Part shown: piece after piece, positions 56,096 to 64,000 of the stretch
How the letters are laid out: each line of letters opens with the position of its first letter
Position numbering within the stretch: position 1 is the stretch's first letter
NCBI RefSeq assembly: GCF_022539505.1
Contig: NW_025899960.1
Span: 186,001-250,000, forward strand
Origin: Lolium rigidum
Taxonomy: Eukaryota; Streptophyta; Magnoliopsida; Poales; Poaceae
Direction of reading: 5' to 3'
DNA: 64,000 nt
Notes under the pieces: model-generated
Told to the model about the DNA's origin: nothing
What the model saw: the letters and a program-made list of their open reading frames with translations, nothing else
Database searches by the model: none
Translations under genes and position numbers: made by a program

Positions 56096-59000
56096 CTATT
56101 CAAAGTCGAACTCTGCAGAACTGTCAATTTGATCTTTGATGAAAGCTTCCGGAGTTATCACTTGGATAATATCAATATCTTCATTATAAGAATCTCCAGA
56201 AATATAATGCTTGAGTCTTTGTCCATTCACTACTTGTGTGGCGTTACCTTCCAAAGAGCTAATTTTTATTGCTCCTGAACGATATACCTCCTCAATAACA
56301 TATGGTCCTTCCCATTTTGAGAGTAATTTCCCTGCAAAAAATCTGAGACGAGCCCGATACAATAGGACTTTATCTCCAACATTGAATTCTCTTTTAATAA
56401 TTCTTCTATCATGCCACTTCTTAACTTTCTCCTTAAAAAGTTTAGCATTTTCATAAGCTTCATTTCTCCATTCATCTAAAGAACTCAATTGTAGCAACCT
56501 CTTCTTACCGGCAAGTTTAAAATCTTTATTAAGTTCTCTTACAGCCCAATAAGCTTTGTGCTCTAGTTCTAAAGGTAAATGACAAGCTTTTCCATAAACC
56601 ATTTTATAAGGAGACATGCTCATAGGATTTTTATAAGCAGTTCTATAAGCCCATAATGCTTCCTTTAACTTACTAGCCCAATTCTTTCTAGATTTATTAA
56701 CAGTCTTTCCCAAGATAGCTTTAATTTCTCTATTTGATAATTCTACTTGCCCACTAGTTTGAGGATGATAAGCTGAAGCAATTCTATGATTAATACCGTA
56801 TTTGGCAAGAGTTTTTCTAAATCCACCATGAATAAAATGAGAACCTCCACCAGTCATAATATATCTAGGTACTCCAAATCTAGGAAATATAACATCTACA
56901 AGCATTTTTATAGAGGTCTCACCATCAGCACTTTTTGTAGGTATAGCTTCTACCCATTTAGTAACATAATCAACAGCGACAAGTATATGAGTGTTACCTT
57001 CTGAAGAAGGGAAAGGACCCATGAAGTCGAATCCCCAACAATCAAATGGTTCAATAACAAGAGTATAATTCATAGGCATTTCATTGCTTCTAGAGATATT
57101 ACCAACTCTTTGACATTCATCACAAGATAAGATAAACTTCCTTGCATCTTTGAAAAGTGTTGGCCAATAAAAACCTGATTGTAGAACCTTTTGTGCGGTT
57201 CTATCTCCGGCGTGATGTCCTCCATAAACACTACCATGGCATTTACTCAATATTTCTTGTTGTTCATATTCTGGGACACATCTTCGCATAATACCATCCA
57301 CTCCTTCTTTATATAAGTGTGGGTCATCCCAAAAATAATGCCTCAAATCATAAAAGAATTTCCTCCTTTGCTGAGCTGAAAAGGTTGGAGGCAAATACTT
57401 CGAAACAATAAAGTTAGCATAATCAGCATACCAAGGGCTCTCTCGCGAACTCACCTTTATTACAGCCAGTTGTTCATTTGGAAAACTATCATTAACAGGA
57501 ACAGGATCATAAGTAATATTTCCCAATCTAGACAAATTATCAGCAACAAGATTATCAGCACCTTTCCTATCTACAATATGTAAATCAAATTCTTGCAAAA
57601 GAAGCACCCATCTAATAAGCCTCGGCTTAGCGTCTTTCTTTTCCATAAGATACCTAATTGCAGCATGATCAGTATGAATTGTGACTTTTGAATCAACAAT
57701 ATATGGTCTAAACTTGTCACATGCAAAAACTACGGCTAATAACTCTTTTTCAGTTGTAGCATAATTTCTTTGAGCAGCATCTAGAGTTTTACTAGCATAA
57801 TGAATAACATTTAATTTTTTATCTACTCGCTGTCCAAGGACGGCACCTACAGCAAAATCACTAGCATCACACATAATTTCAAAAGTTAAGTTCCAATCAG
57901 GCGGTTCAACTATAGGAGCAGTTGTTAAGGCTTTCTTTAGAGTTTCAAAAGCTTCCTTACAATCATCATCAAAAACGAAAGGTACATCTTTTTGAAGAAG
58001 ATTAGTAAGAGGCTTTGAAATTTTAGAGAAATCTTTAATAAACCTTCTATAAAAACCAGCATGACCAAGAATACTACGAATACCTTTAACATCCCTAAGA
58101 TAGGGCATCTTCTCAATTGCTTCAACTTTAGCTCTATCAACTTCGATACCTCTCTCGGAAATTTTATGTCCCAATACAATTCCTTCATTAACCATAAAGT
58201 GGCATTTCTCCCAATTAAGAACAAGGTTAGTTTCTTCACATCTCTGCAAAACTTTATCAAGGTTTCGCAAGCAATTATCAAAAGAATTCCCATTGACAGA
58301 AAAATCATCCATGAATACCTCAACAATCTTTTCACAAAAGCCATGAAAAATAGCAGACATGCATCTTTGAAAAGTAGCAGGAGCATTACATAAACCAAAA
58401 GGCATACGCCTATAAGCATAAGTTCCATAAGGACAAGTGAAAGTGGTTTTCTCTTGATCTTTAGCTTTAACAGCAATTTGTGAAAACCCAGAATATCCAT
58501 CAAGAAAACAGAAATGAGTATTTTTAGACAACCTTTCTAACATTTGATCAATAAAAGGTAAAGGGTAATGATCTTTCTTAGTAACTTTATTTACTTTTCG
58601 AAAATCAATACACATTCTATACCCTACAACTACTCTTTGAGGAATAAGCTCATCATTATCATTAGGCACAACAGTTGTACCTCCTTTCTTAGGGACACAA
58701 TGCACATGACTAACCCATCTACTATCAGCAATAGGATATATAATACCTGCTTCAAGGATTTTTAATACCTCATTTCTTACCACATCCTTCATCTTGGGAA
58801 TTAGACGACGCTGATGTTCAACAACAGGTTTTGCACCATCTTCTATATTAATAGCATGTTGGCAAATAGCGGGAGAAATCCCCTTCAAATCATCAAGAGT
58901 ATAGCCAATAGCTCCTCGGTGCTTCTTCAATATTTCCAATAACCTTTCTTCCTCGATATCTGAAAGCTTAGCACTACTAATAACATGATATGTTTTCTTC

Positions 59001-59188
59001 TCATCAATATAAGCATACTTAAGATTATCAGGTAATGGTTTCAAATCAAATACATGATCTTCCTTTGGTGGTGGTGTTACACCTAAATCTTCAACCGGTA
59101 AGTCATGTTTAAGAATAGGTTGACGAAGGAAAATTTCATCAAGCTCATCCCTTTCTTCCCTAAAAACTTCACTCTCACTATTTTCCAA
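56096..59188 (-). CDS. pol: B3 pol: RT, RNase H, integrase (second catalytic Asp is Gly)
   Basis: A single open frame of 1030 codons from Met 59188. RT of Ty3/Gypsy type ([24 protein letters not shown] at 292-295, so Phe-Met replaces the usual Tyr-Val), RNase H ([13 protein letters not shown], Asp441; [21 protein letters not shown]), integrase with HHCC finger and core Asp721, position 780, Glu816. Position 780 is Gly (codon 56851-56849) where B1 has Asp; spacing to Glu816 is the normal 35. The C-terminal part has the chromatin/DNA-binding [14 protein letters not shown] segment. The frame is continuous upstream with protease except for a TAG at 59197-59195 (B1 has CAG), so pol was probably made as part of a polyprotein. 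Likely inactive for integration as read. Confidence 0.93.
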   Translation of the reverse strand: MENSESEVFREERDELDEIFLRQPILKHDLPVEDLGVTPPPKEDHVFDLKPLPDNLKYAYIDEKKTYHVISSAKLSDIEEERLLEILKKHRGAIGYTLDDLKGISPAICQHAINIEDGAKPVVEHQRRLIPKMKDVVRNEVLKILEAGIIYPIADSRWVSHVHCVPKKGGTTVVPNDNDELIPQRVVVGYRMCIDFRKVNKVTKKDHYPLPFIDQMLERLSKNTHFCFLDGYSGFSQIAVKAKDQEKTTFTCPYGTYAYRRMPFGLCNAPATFQRCMSAIFHGFCEKIVEVFMDDFSVNGNSFDNCLRNLDKVLQRCEETNLVLNWEKCHFMVNEGIVLGHKISERGIEVDRAKVEAIEKMPYLRDVKGIRSILGHAGFYRRFIKDFSKISKPLTNLLQKDVPFVFDDDCKEAFETLKKALTTAPIVEPPDWNLTFEIMCDASDFAVGAVLGQRVDKKLNVIHYASKTLDAAQRNYATTEKELLAVVFACDKFRPYIVDSKVTIHTDHAAIRYLMEKKDAKPRLIRWVLLLQEFDLHIVDRKGADNLVADNLSRLGNITYDPVPVNDSFPNEQLAVIKVSSRESPWYADYANFIVSKYLPPTFSAQQRRKFFYDLRHYFWDDPHLYKEGVDGIMRRCVPEYEQQEILSKCHGSVYGGHHAGDRTAQKVLQSGFYWPTLFKDARKFILSCDECQRVGNISRSNEMPMNYTLVIEPFDCWGFDFMGPFPSSEGNTHILVAVDYVTKWVEAIPTKSADGETSIKMLVDVIFPRFGVPRYIMTGGGSHFIHGGFRKTLAKYGINHRIASAYHPQTSGQVELSNREIKAILGKTVNKSRKNWASKLKEALWAYRTAYKNPMSMSPYKMVYGKACHLPLELEHKAYWAVRELNKDFKLAGKKRLLQLSSLDEWRNEAYENAKLFKEKVKKWHDRRIIKREFNVGDKVLLYRARLRFFAGKLLSKWEGPYVIEEVYRSGAIKISSLEGNATQVVNGQRLKHYISGDSYNEDIDIIQVITPEAFIKDQIDSSAEFDFE

Positions 59189-59194
59189 ATGTTG

Positions 59195-60810
59195 CTACAA
59201 AGGATTACTAGGAGCAAGAGCAATAGATGCACATTGTTCAACTCTAAAATCTTCATTAGGCAAATCAGCTTTATAAGGAGTTTTGGCAAATTTAGAGAAG
59301 TTAAACTCATAAGATTCACCAGCAAATTTAGTAACAATTTTCTCTTTCTTGCAATCTATAATAGCTCCACATGTATTTAGAAAAGGTCTACCAAAAATAA
59401 TAGGACAAAGCTTACTAGCAAGCAGAACCAAGTACCAAAAAGTCAGCAGGATATTTAATCTTACCACATAGAACTTCAACATCTCGAACAATACCAATGG
59501 GAGAGATAGTTTCTCTATTAGCTAGCCGAATAACCACATCAATATCTTCAAGTTCACAAGAACCAATTTCATGCATAATTTCTGTGTAGAGCTCATAAGG
59601 AATGGTACTAATACTTGCACCAATGTCGCATAAACCATAATAAAAATGATCACCAATTCGAACAGAGAGAACAGGAACACTGGCTTTCATAGACTTATTA
59701 GGATGCGAAACAATATTAGAAGCATCTTCACAAAAAATAATATGACCATCTTCCACATTTTCAGTAACAAGATCTTTAACTATTGCAACAGCAGGTTCAA
59801 CTTTTATTTGTTCTTCAGGTTCTATGGGTTTCTTTGCACTTTATTAACTACACTAGTTATAACAGAATACTCCTTCATTTTAGCAGGGAAAGGAGTTTTT
59901 TCAATATAAGCTTCAGGAAGAACATGATCAACAGTTTTAATTTCAATACATTTACTTTTAGGTGAATCAGCTTTATCTTTATATGGTTCATGATACTTAT
60001 CAAAATTCTTCCTAGGCAATTCAAAATGAGAGGCAAAGGCTTTATAAATATTTGCAACAACTTGAGAGTCAAGACCATATGTAGCACTCATATTACGATA
60101 TTCATCAGTATCCATAAAAGTTTCAATGCATTCATAATTATAATTTATACCTGACACTCTACCTTTGTCGTTCTCCCATCCTTCAGTATTTTCTTGGATT
60201 CGATCAAGAAGGTCCCATTTAAACTCTTCTTTATTGCGCGTGAATGATCCAGAACAAGAAGTATCCAAGCAAGGTTTTATCTTGAAAAGACAAGTCTTGC
60301 ATAGAAATTATCAATAATAATATTACCAGGAAGCTCATGAATGGGGCATTTGAGCATTAAAGACTTCAATCTCCCCCACGCTTGGGCAATACTCTCTCCA
60401 TCATGAGGCCAAAAATTATATATACGGTTGCGGTCTTTGTGAATTTCACTTGGAGGATAGAATTTAGAGTAAAATACAGGCACAATATCCTTCCAATCAA
60501 GAGAACGCCCATCCTTCAGCAGTTTATACCAATGCGCCGCTTTACCAGATAGCGACATAACTAATAATTTCTTCCTAACTTCATCCATTGAAATACCTGC
60601 ACATTTGAATAACCCGCATAATTCATGTAAAAACAGTAAATGATCTCCAGGATGCACAGTTCCATCCCCTTCATAGCGGTTATCCACAACACGTTCAATA
60701 ATTTTCATAGGTATTTTATATGGTATTACTTCCTCACCTGGCGCCTCATCCACTACCGTTGCAGTAGTAGTAGATTTTCCAAATAGAAATTCAAGGGAGG
60801 ATCTCTCCAT
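59195..60810 (-). pseudogene. gag: B3 gag-protease, several frame slips and one TAG
   Basis: ATG at 60810. Gag domain (about 60650-60150: GKAAHWYKLL, PPSEIHKDRNRIYNFWPHDGE) with a slip near 60275, then gag C-terminal part to 59822, a slip near 59845, and protease with DIGAS (about 59640) and a slip near 59415 just before FGRPFLNT. The last codon before pol is TAG at 59197-59195 where B1 has CAG, a C-to-T change expected from CHG methylation. Slips at 60275 and 59415 are near CAG strings and may be technical. Confidence 0.82.
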
Positions 60811-60895
60811 AATGACTTATAGTAGCAAGCGTAAACAAAATCAGCACGTACGGTAAAAGTTTCCTTACCAATTCCACTTACCAATAGCGCTTCAC

Positions 60896-60913
60896 TCCCC
60901 GGCAACGGCGCCG
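60896..60913 (-). other. B3 primer binding site, tRNA-Asp type
   Basis: On minus CGGCGCCGTTGCCGGGGA, preceded by TTTTCA; 12 bp from the LTR. The expected CTGG reads CACGG. Confidence 0.85.
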
Positions 60914-60925
60914 TGAAAATAGTCT

Positions 60926-62443
60926 TGATGACCCACAAGTATAGGGGGTGTATCGTAGTACTTTCGATAAATAAGAGTGTCGAACCCAACGAGGAGCAGA
61001 AGGTGTTGACAAGCAGTTTCGATGAAGGATTCACTGTAAATGCTCACAGACAAGTATTCAGGGGGTTTTGATATTGCAGATAAATAAAGTACAATTGAAT
61101 AAAATGCGAGAGAAATAATTGCAGCGAGTGGCCCAATCCTTTTTAGCACAAAGGACAAGCCGGTTTGTTTACTTATAATGACCAAACGTTCTTGAGGACA
61201 CACGGGGATTTTAGTCTAGTGCTTTCGCTTCATACGACTGATTAATCTTCATTGTTTTGATAAGTGTCGTGTGGGTGAACCTATGCTAATGCACCGCCCT
61301 TCCTAGGACTAATACATACTTGTGATTATACCCCTTGCAAGCATCCGCAAATACAAGAAAGTAATTAAGATAAATCTAACCACAGACCTTAAACTCGAGA
61401 TCCTCGCTATCCCTCCCGCACCGATATACTAACGGGGGTTTAGGTTGCTGTCACTCCGGCAACCCCACAATTAGCAAACGAATACAAGATGCACTCCCCT
61501 AGGCCCATAAAGGTGAAGTATAATGTAGTCGACGTTCACATGACACCACTAGAAGAGTAACACCACTACTTAAATATCATAACATTGAATACTACTCAAC
61601 AATAATTCACTACTAACATCCAGACTTCACCCATGTCCTCAAGAACTAAACGAACTACTCACGAGACATCATATGGAACATGATCAGAGGTGATATGATG
61701 ATGAACAACAATCTGAACATAAACCTTGGTTCAATGGTTTCACTCAATAGCATCAATAACAAGTAGTAATCAACACCAGGAGAGTTTCCCCTATCAAACA
61801 ATCAAGATCCACCCCAAATCGTTACAGCGGTGACGAGATGCAGCGGTGGAGATGGTGGTGTAGATGATGGAGATGTTGGTGATGGCGATGGTGATGATGT
61901 CCAGCTCGATGACGATGGCGATGGCGTCGATTTCCCCCTCCGGGAGGGAATTTCCCCGGCGGATTCCTGCCCGCCGGAGAGCTCTTTTCTCTCTGGTGTT
62001 TTTCTGCCCCGCAGAGGCGGCTCTGTCAAATCTCCGTAACTCCCCAGGTCTTAGGTTTCCGGGACGAAGAAGTACGCGAAGGAGAGGCGGCCAGAGGGGG
62101 CTGTGGGCCCTCTCCCCACAAGGCGGCGCGGCCAGGCCTGGGCCCGCACCGGCCTATGGGGGGGGGGGCCATGGTGGCTCCTCCCGGCTCCTCCTTTTGG
62201 CTCCCTTTGTCTTCTGGAAAAATAGGATTTTCCGTATAAATTCCGTCAATTGTTGATCTTCAGAAATATGGTGTCCTGACGGTGCTTTTTCCAGCAGAAT
62301 CCTGACTACGGTGAATAATTCTCCAATGATCACGAAACATGTAAAATAGATGAAATAACATAAGTATCATCTCTAAATATGAAATATATCAATGAATAAC
62401 AGCAAATTATGATATAAAATAGTGATGCAAAATGGACGTATCA
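60926..62443 (-). repeat. B3 5' LTR
   Basis: 1518 bp from TGATGACCC (plus) to GTATCA; partner of 51966-53480. GC palindrome near 62112-62165. Confidence 0.93.
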
Positions 62444-62448
62444 TGGTC

Positions 62449-63066
62449 TCATGTGAACGTCGACTACATGATACTTCACCTTTATGGGCCTAGGGGAGTA
62501 CATCTTGTATTCGTTTGCTAATTGTGGGGTTGCCGGAGTGACAGCAACCTAAACCCCCGTTAGCATATCGGTGCAGGAGGGATAGCAGGATCTCAGAGTT
62601 TAAGGCTGTGGTTAGATTTATCTTAATTACTTTCTTGTATTTGCGGATGCTTGCAAGGGGTATAATCACAAGTATGTATTAGTCCTAGGAAGGGCGGTGC
62701 ATTAGCATAGGTTCACCCACACAACACTTATCAAAACAATGAAGATTAATCAGCCGTATGAAGCGAAAGCACTAGACTAAAATCCCCGTGTGTCCTCAAG
62801 AACGTTTGGTCATTATAAGTAAACAACCCGGCTTGTCCTTTGTGCTAAAAAGGATTGGGCCACTCGCTGCAATTATTTCTCTCGCATTTTATTTACTTGT
62901 ACTTTATTTATCTCGCTATATCAAAACCCCCTGAATACTTGTCTGTGAGCATTTACAGTGAATCCTTCATCGAAACTGCTTGTCAACACCTTCTGCTCCT
63001 CGTTGGGTTCGACACTCTTATTTATCGAAAGTACTACGATACACCTCCTATACTTGTGGGTCATCA
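62449..63066 (+). repeat. B2 solo LTR, last part
   Basis: Continues B2 after B3 and ends GGGTCATCA, followed by GGGCG (63067-63071), the B2 target duplication. CTG/CAG strings here look intact, giving a reference for the other B LTRs. Confidence 0.92.
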
Positions 63067-63071
63067 GGGCG

Positions 63072-64000
63072 TTGCATGGATGAGAGAATTCATGTAACAA
63101 TCATGGTAGGGCATTTGCAGGTAATAATAAAGCGGTATCCAAGTACTAATCAATCAATAGGCATGTGTTCCATATATAGTCGTACGTGCTCGCAATGAGA
63201 AACTTGCACAACATCTTTTGTCCTACCAGCCGGTGGCAGCGGGGCCTCTAGGGAAACTACTGGAAATTAAGGTACTCCTTTTAATAGAGTACCGGAGCAA
63301 AGCATTAACACTCCGTGAACACATGTGATCCTCACATCACCGCCTTCCCCTCCGGTTGTCCCAATTTCGTCACTTTGGGGCCTCGGGTTCCGGACAGCAA
63401 CGTGTGTATACAACTTGCGGGTAAGATCATAAAACAATGCATATCATGATGAAACAATAACATGTTCAGATCTGAGATCATGGCACTCGGGCCCTAGTGA
63501 CAAGCATTAAGCATAACAAGTTGCAACAATATCATAAAAGTAACATCTACGGATACTAGGCACCATGCCCTAACAATCTTGTGACTACTACATGATCAAT
63601 CTCATCCAATCCCTACCATCCCCTTCAGCCTACAGCGGGGGAATTACTCACACATGGATGGGGGAAACATGGCTGGTCGATGGAGAGGCATCGGTGGTGA
63701 TGGCGGTGAAGATCCCCTCCAATTCCCCGTCCCGGCGGAGTGCCAGAATGGAGTTTCTGGTCCCGAGGCGGAGTTTCGCGATGGCGGCGGCGTACTGGAT
63801 GGTTTCTGGAAATATGGTCGAACCCCCTGGCGTTTTTAGGTCGAAAGGCATATGTAGTCGAAAGGGGAGCGTCGGGGGGCCGGCGAGGCGCCCACACAAC
63901 AAGGCGGCGCGCCCCCCTCCTGGGCCGCGCCGGCCTAGTGTGTGGGGGCCTCGGGCCCCCACCTGGCTTGCCCTTCTGGCTCCGTCAATATTCTGGGAAA
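63072..64000 (-). repeat. C 5' LTR, continuing past the right edge
   Basis: Resumes the C LTR after B2. Contains the GC-rich palindrome near 63885-63945 with arms in CCCACAC/GTGTGGG. The LTR start (in element sense) is beyond 64000. No gene is seen. Confidence 0.8.

Larger units (their letters stand above)
51966..62443 (-). mobile_element. B3: Athila-like autonomous-type element with open pol
   Basis: A complete 10.5-kb minus-strand element with LTRs 60926-62443 (1518 bp) and 51966-53480 (1515 bp), flanked by exact TGGTC duplications. Full order: PBS, gag, protease, RT, RNase H, integrase, ORF3, 3' noncoding DNA, PPT. Pol is one open frame; gag-protease has several slips and one TAG. The terminal dinucleotide pair at 51966 is slightly changed (TGGTGACCC instead of TGATGACCC). 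Confidence 0.95.
42713..63066 (+). mobile_element. B2: solo LTR of the B family, split by A3 and B3
   Basis: The pieces 42713-42992, 51349-51965 and 62449-63066 add up to 1515 bp, the length of a B LTR. The whole starts TGATACGTCC and ends GGGTCATCA with exact GGGCG duplications outside. No internal B2 sequence remains, so it is a product of LTR-LTR recombination. A3 and B3 later inserted into it. Confidence 0.93.
22836..64000 (-). mobile_element. C: outermost Athila-like element, in three pieces, lacks RT and integrase
   Basis: The pieces are 22836-27719, 41887-42712 and 63072-64000. In element sense: a long 5' LTR (over 1.19 kb visible, cut by B2), a tRNA-Asp-type PBS (42437-42420), gag (cut by T but still in frame when T is removed), an in-frame protease, no reverse transcriptase, RNase H or integrase, then an ORF3 with its own promoter-like segment and a PPT-like string. 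The 3' LTR should lie left of the window beyond A1. Everything else in the window is inserted into C. Confidence 0.85.

Overview
The window is a block of nested LTR retrotransposons from a plant, very probably a large-genome pooid grass (wheat, barley, oat or ryegrass type). This rests on three things: the tRNA-Asp-type primer binding sites, the Athila-like and Tat/Retand-like Ty3/Gypsy proteins, and LTRs starting TGATACGTC with GC-rich palindromes, a style familiar from that group. I see no ordinary host gene, rRNA or tRNA gene. Species and family assignments are inference because no database was searched.

Layout. The outermost host is element C (minus strand). It is visible in three pieces: 22836-27719, 41887-42712 and 63072-64000. 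Its 5' LTR runs off the right edge, and its 3' end should lie left of the window. Into C have inserted: (i) A1 (plus, 1-22835), whose 3' LTR was later split by B1 (minus, 5135-15621, TSD CCCAG) and, 30 bp further on, by A2 (plus, 15657-22462, TSD CACCT); (ii) T, a Tat/Retand-type element (plus, 27720-41886, TSD TAATG), inside C's gag; (iii) B2, a solo LTR (plus, 42713-63066, TSD GGGCG), inside C's 5' LTR. B2 was itself split by A3 (plus, 42993-51343, TSD GCCCC) and B3 (minus, 51966-62443, TSD TGGTC). Every interruption closes with an exact 5-bp duplication.

Coding content. B elements are the autonomous type: gag, protease, RT, RNase H, integrase and a downstream ORF3. B3 pol is one open frame of 1030 codons but has Gly in place of the second integrase Asp. 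C has gag, protease and ORF3 but no RT or integrase. A elements carry only gag-type ORFs, a different one in each copy. All three share the same PBS and nearly the same polypurine tract, so A and C may be moved by B enzymes (inference). T carries gag, protease, RT, two RNase H domains and integrase on the plus strand. On the minus strand of its 3' region it carries an eight-exon gene whose seven introns all have GT-AG ends and matching phase.

Main observations for a second look: the spliced antisense gene of T; PPT-like motifs repeated internally in both Athila-like and Tat elements; swapped ORF3 and gag payloads between otherwise homologous copies; paired foldbacks with compensating arm changes in the 3' noncoding DNA; and a strong excess of copy-to-copy differences at CAG/CTG, converted to CG-containing strings. 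The last looks like base-calling error at methylated CHG sites, so many frameshifts in B1 and A2 may be technical.
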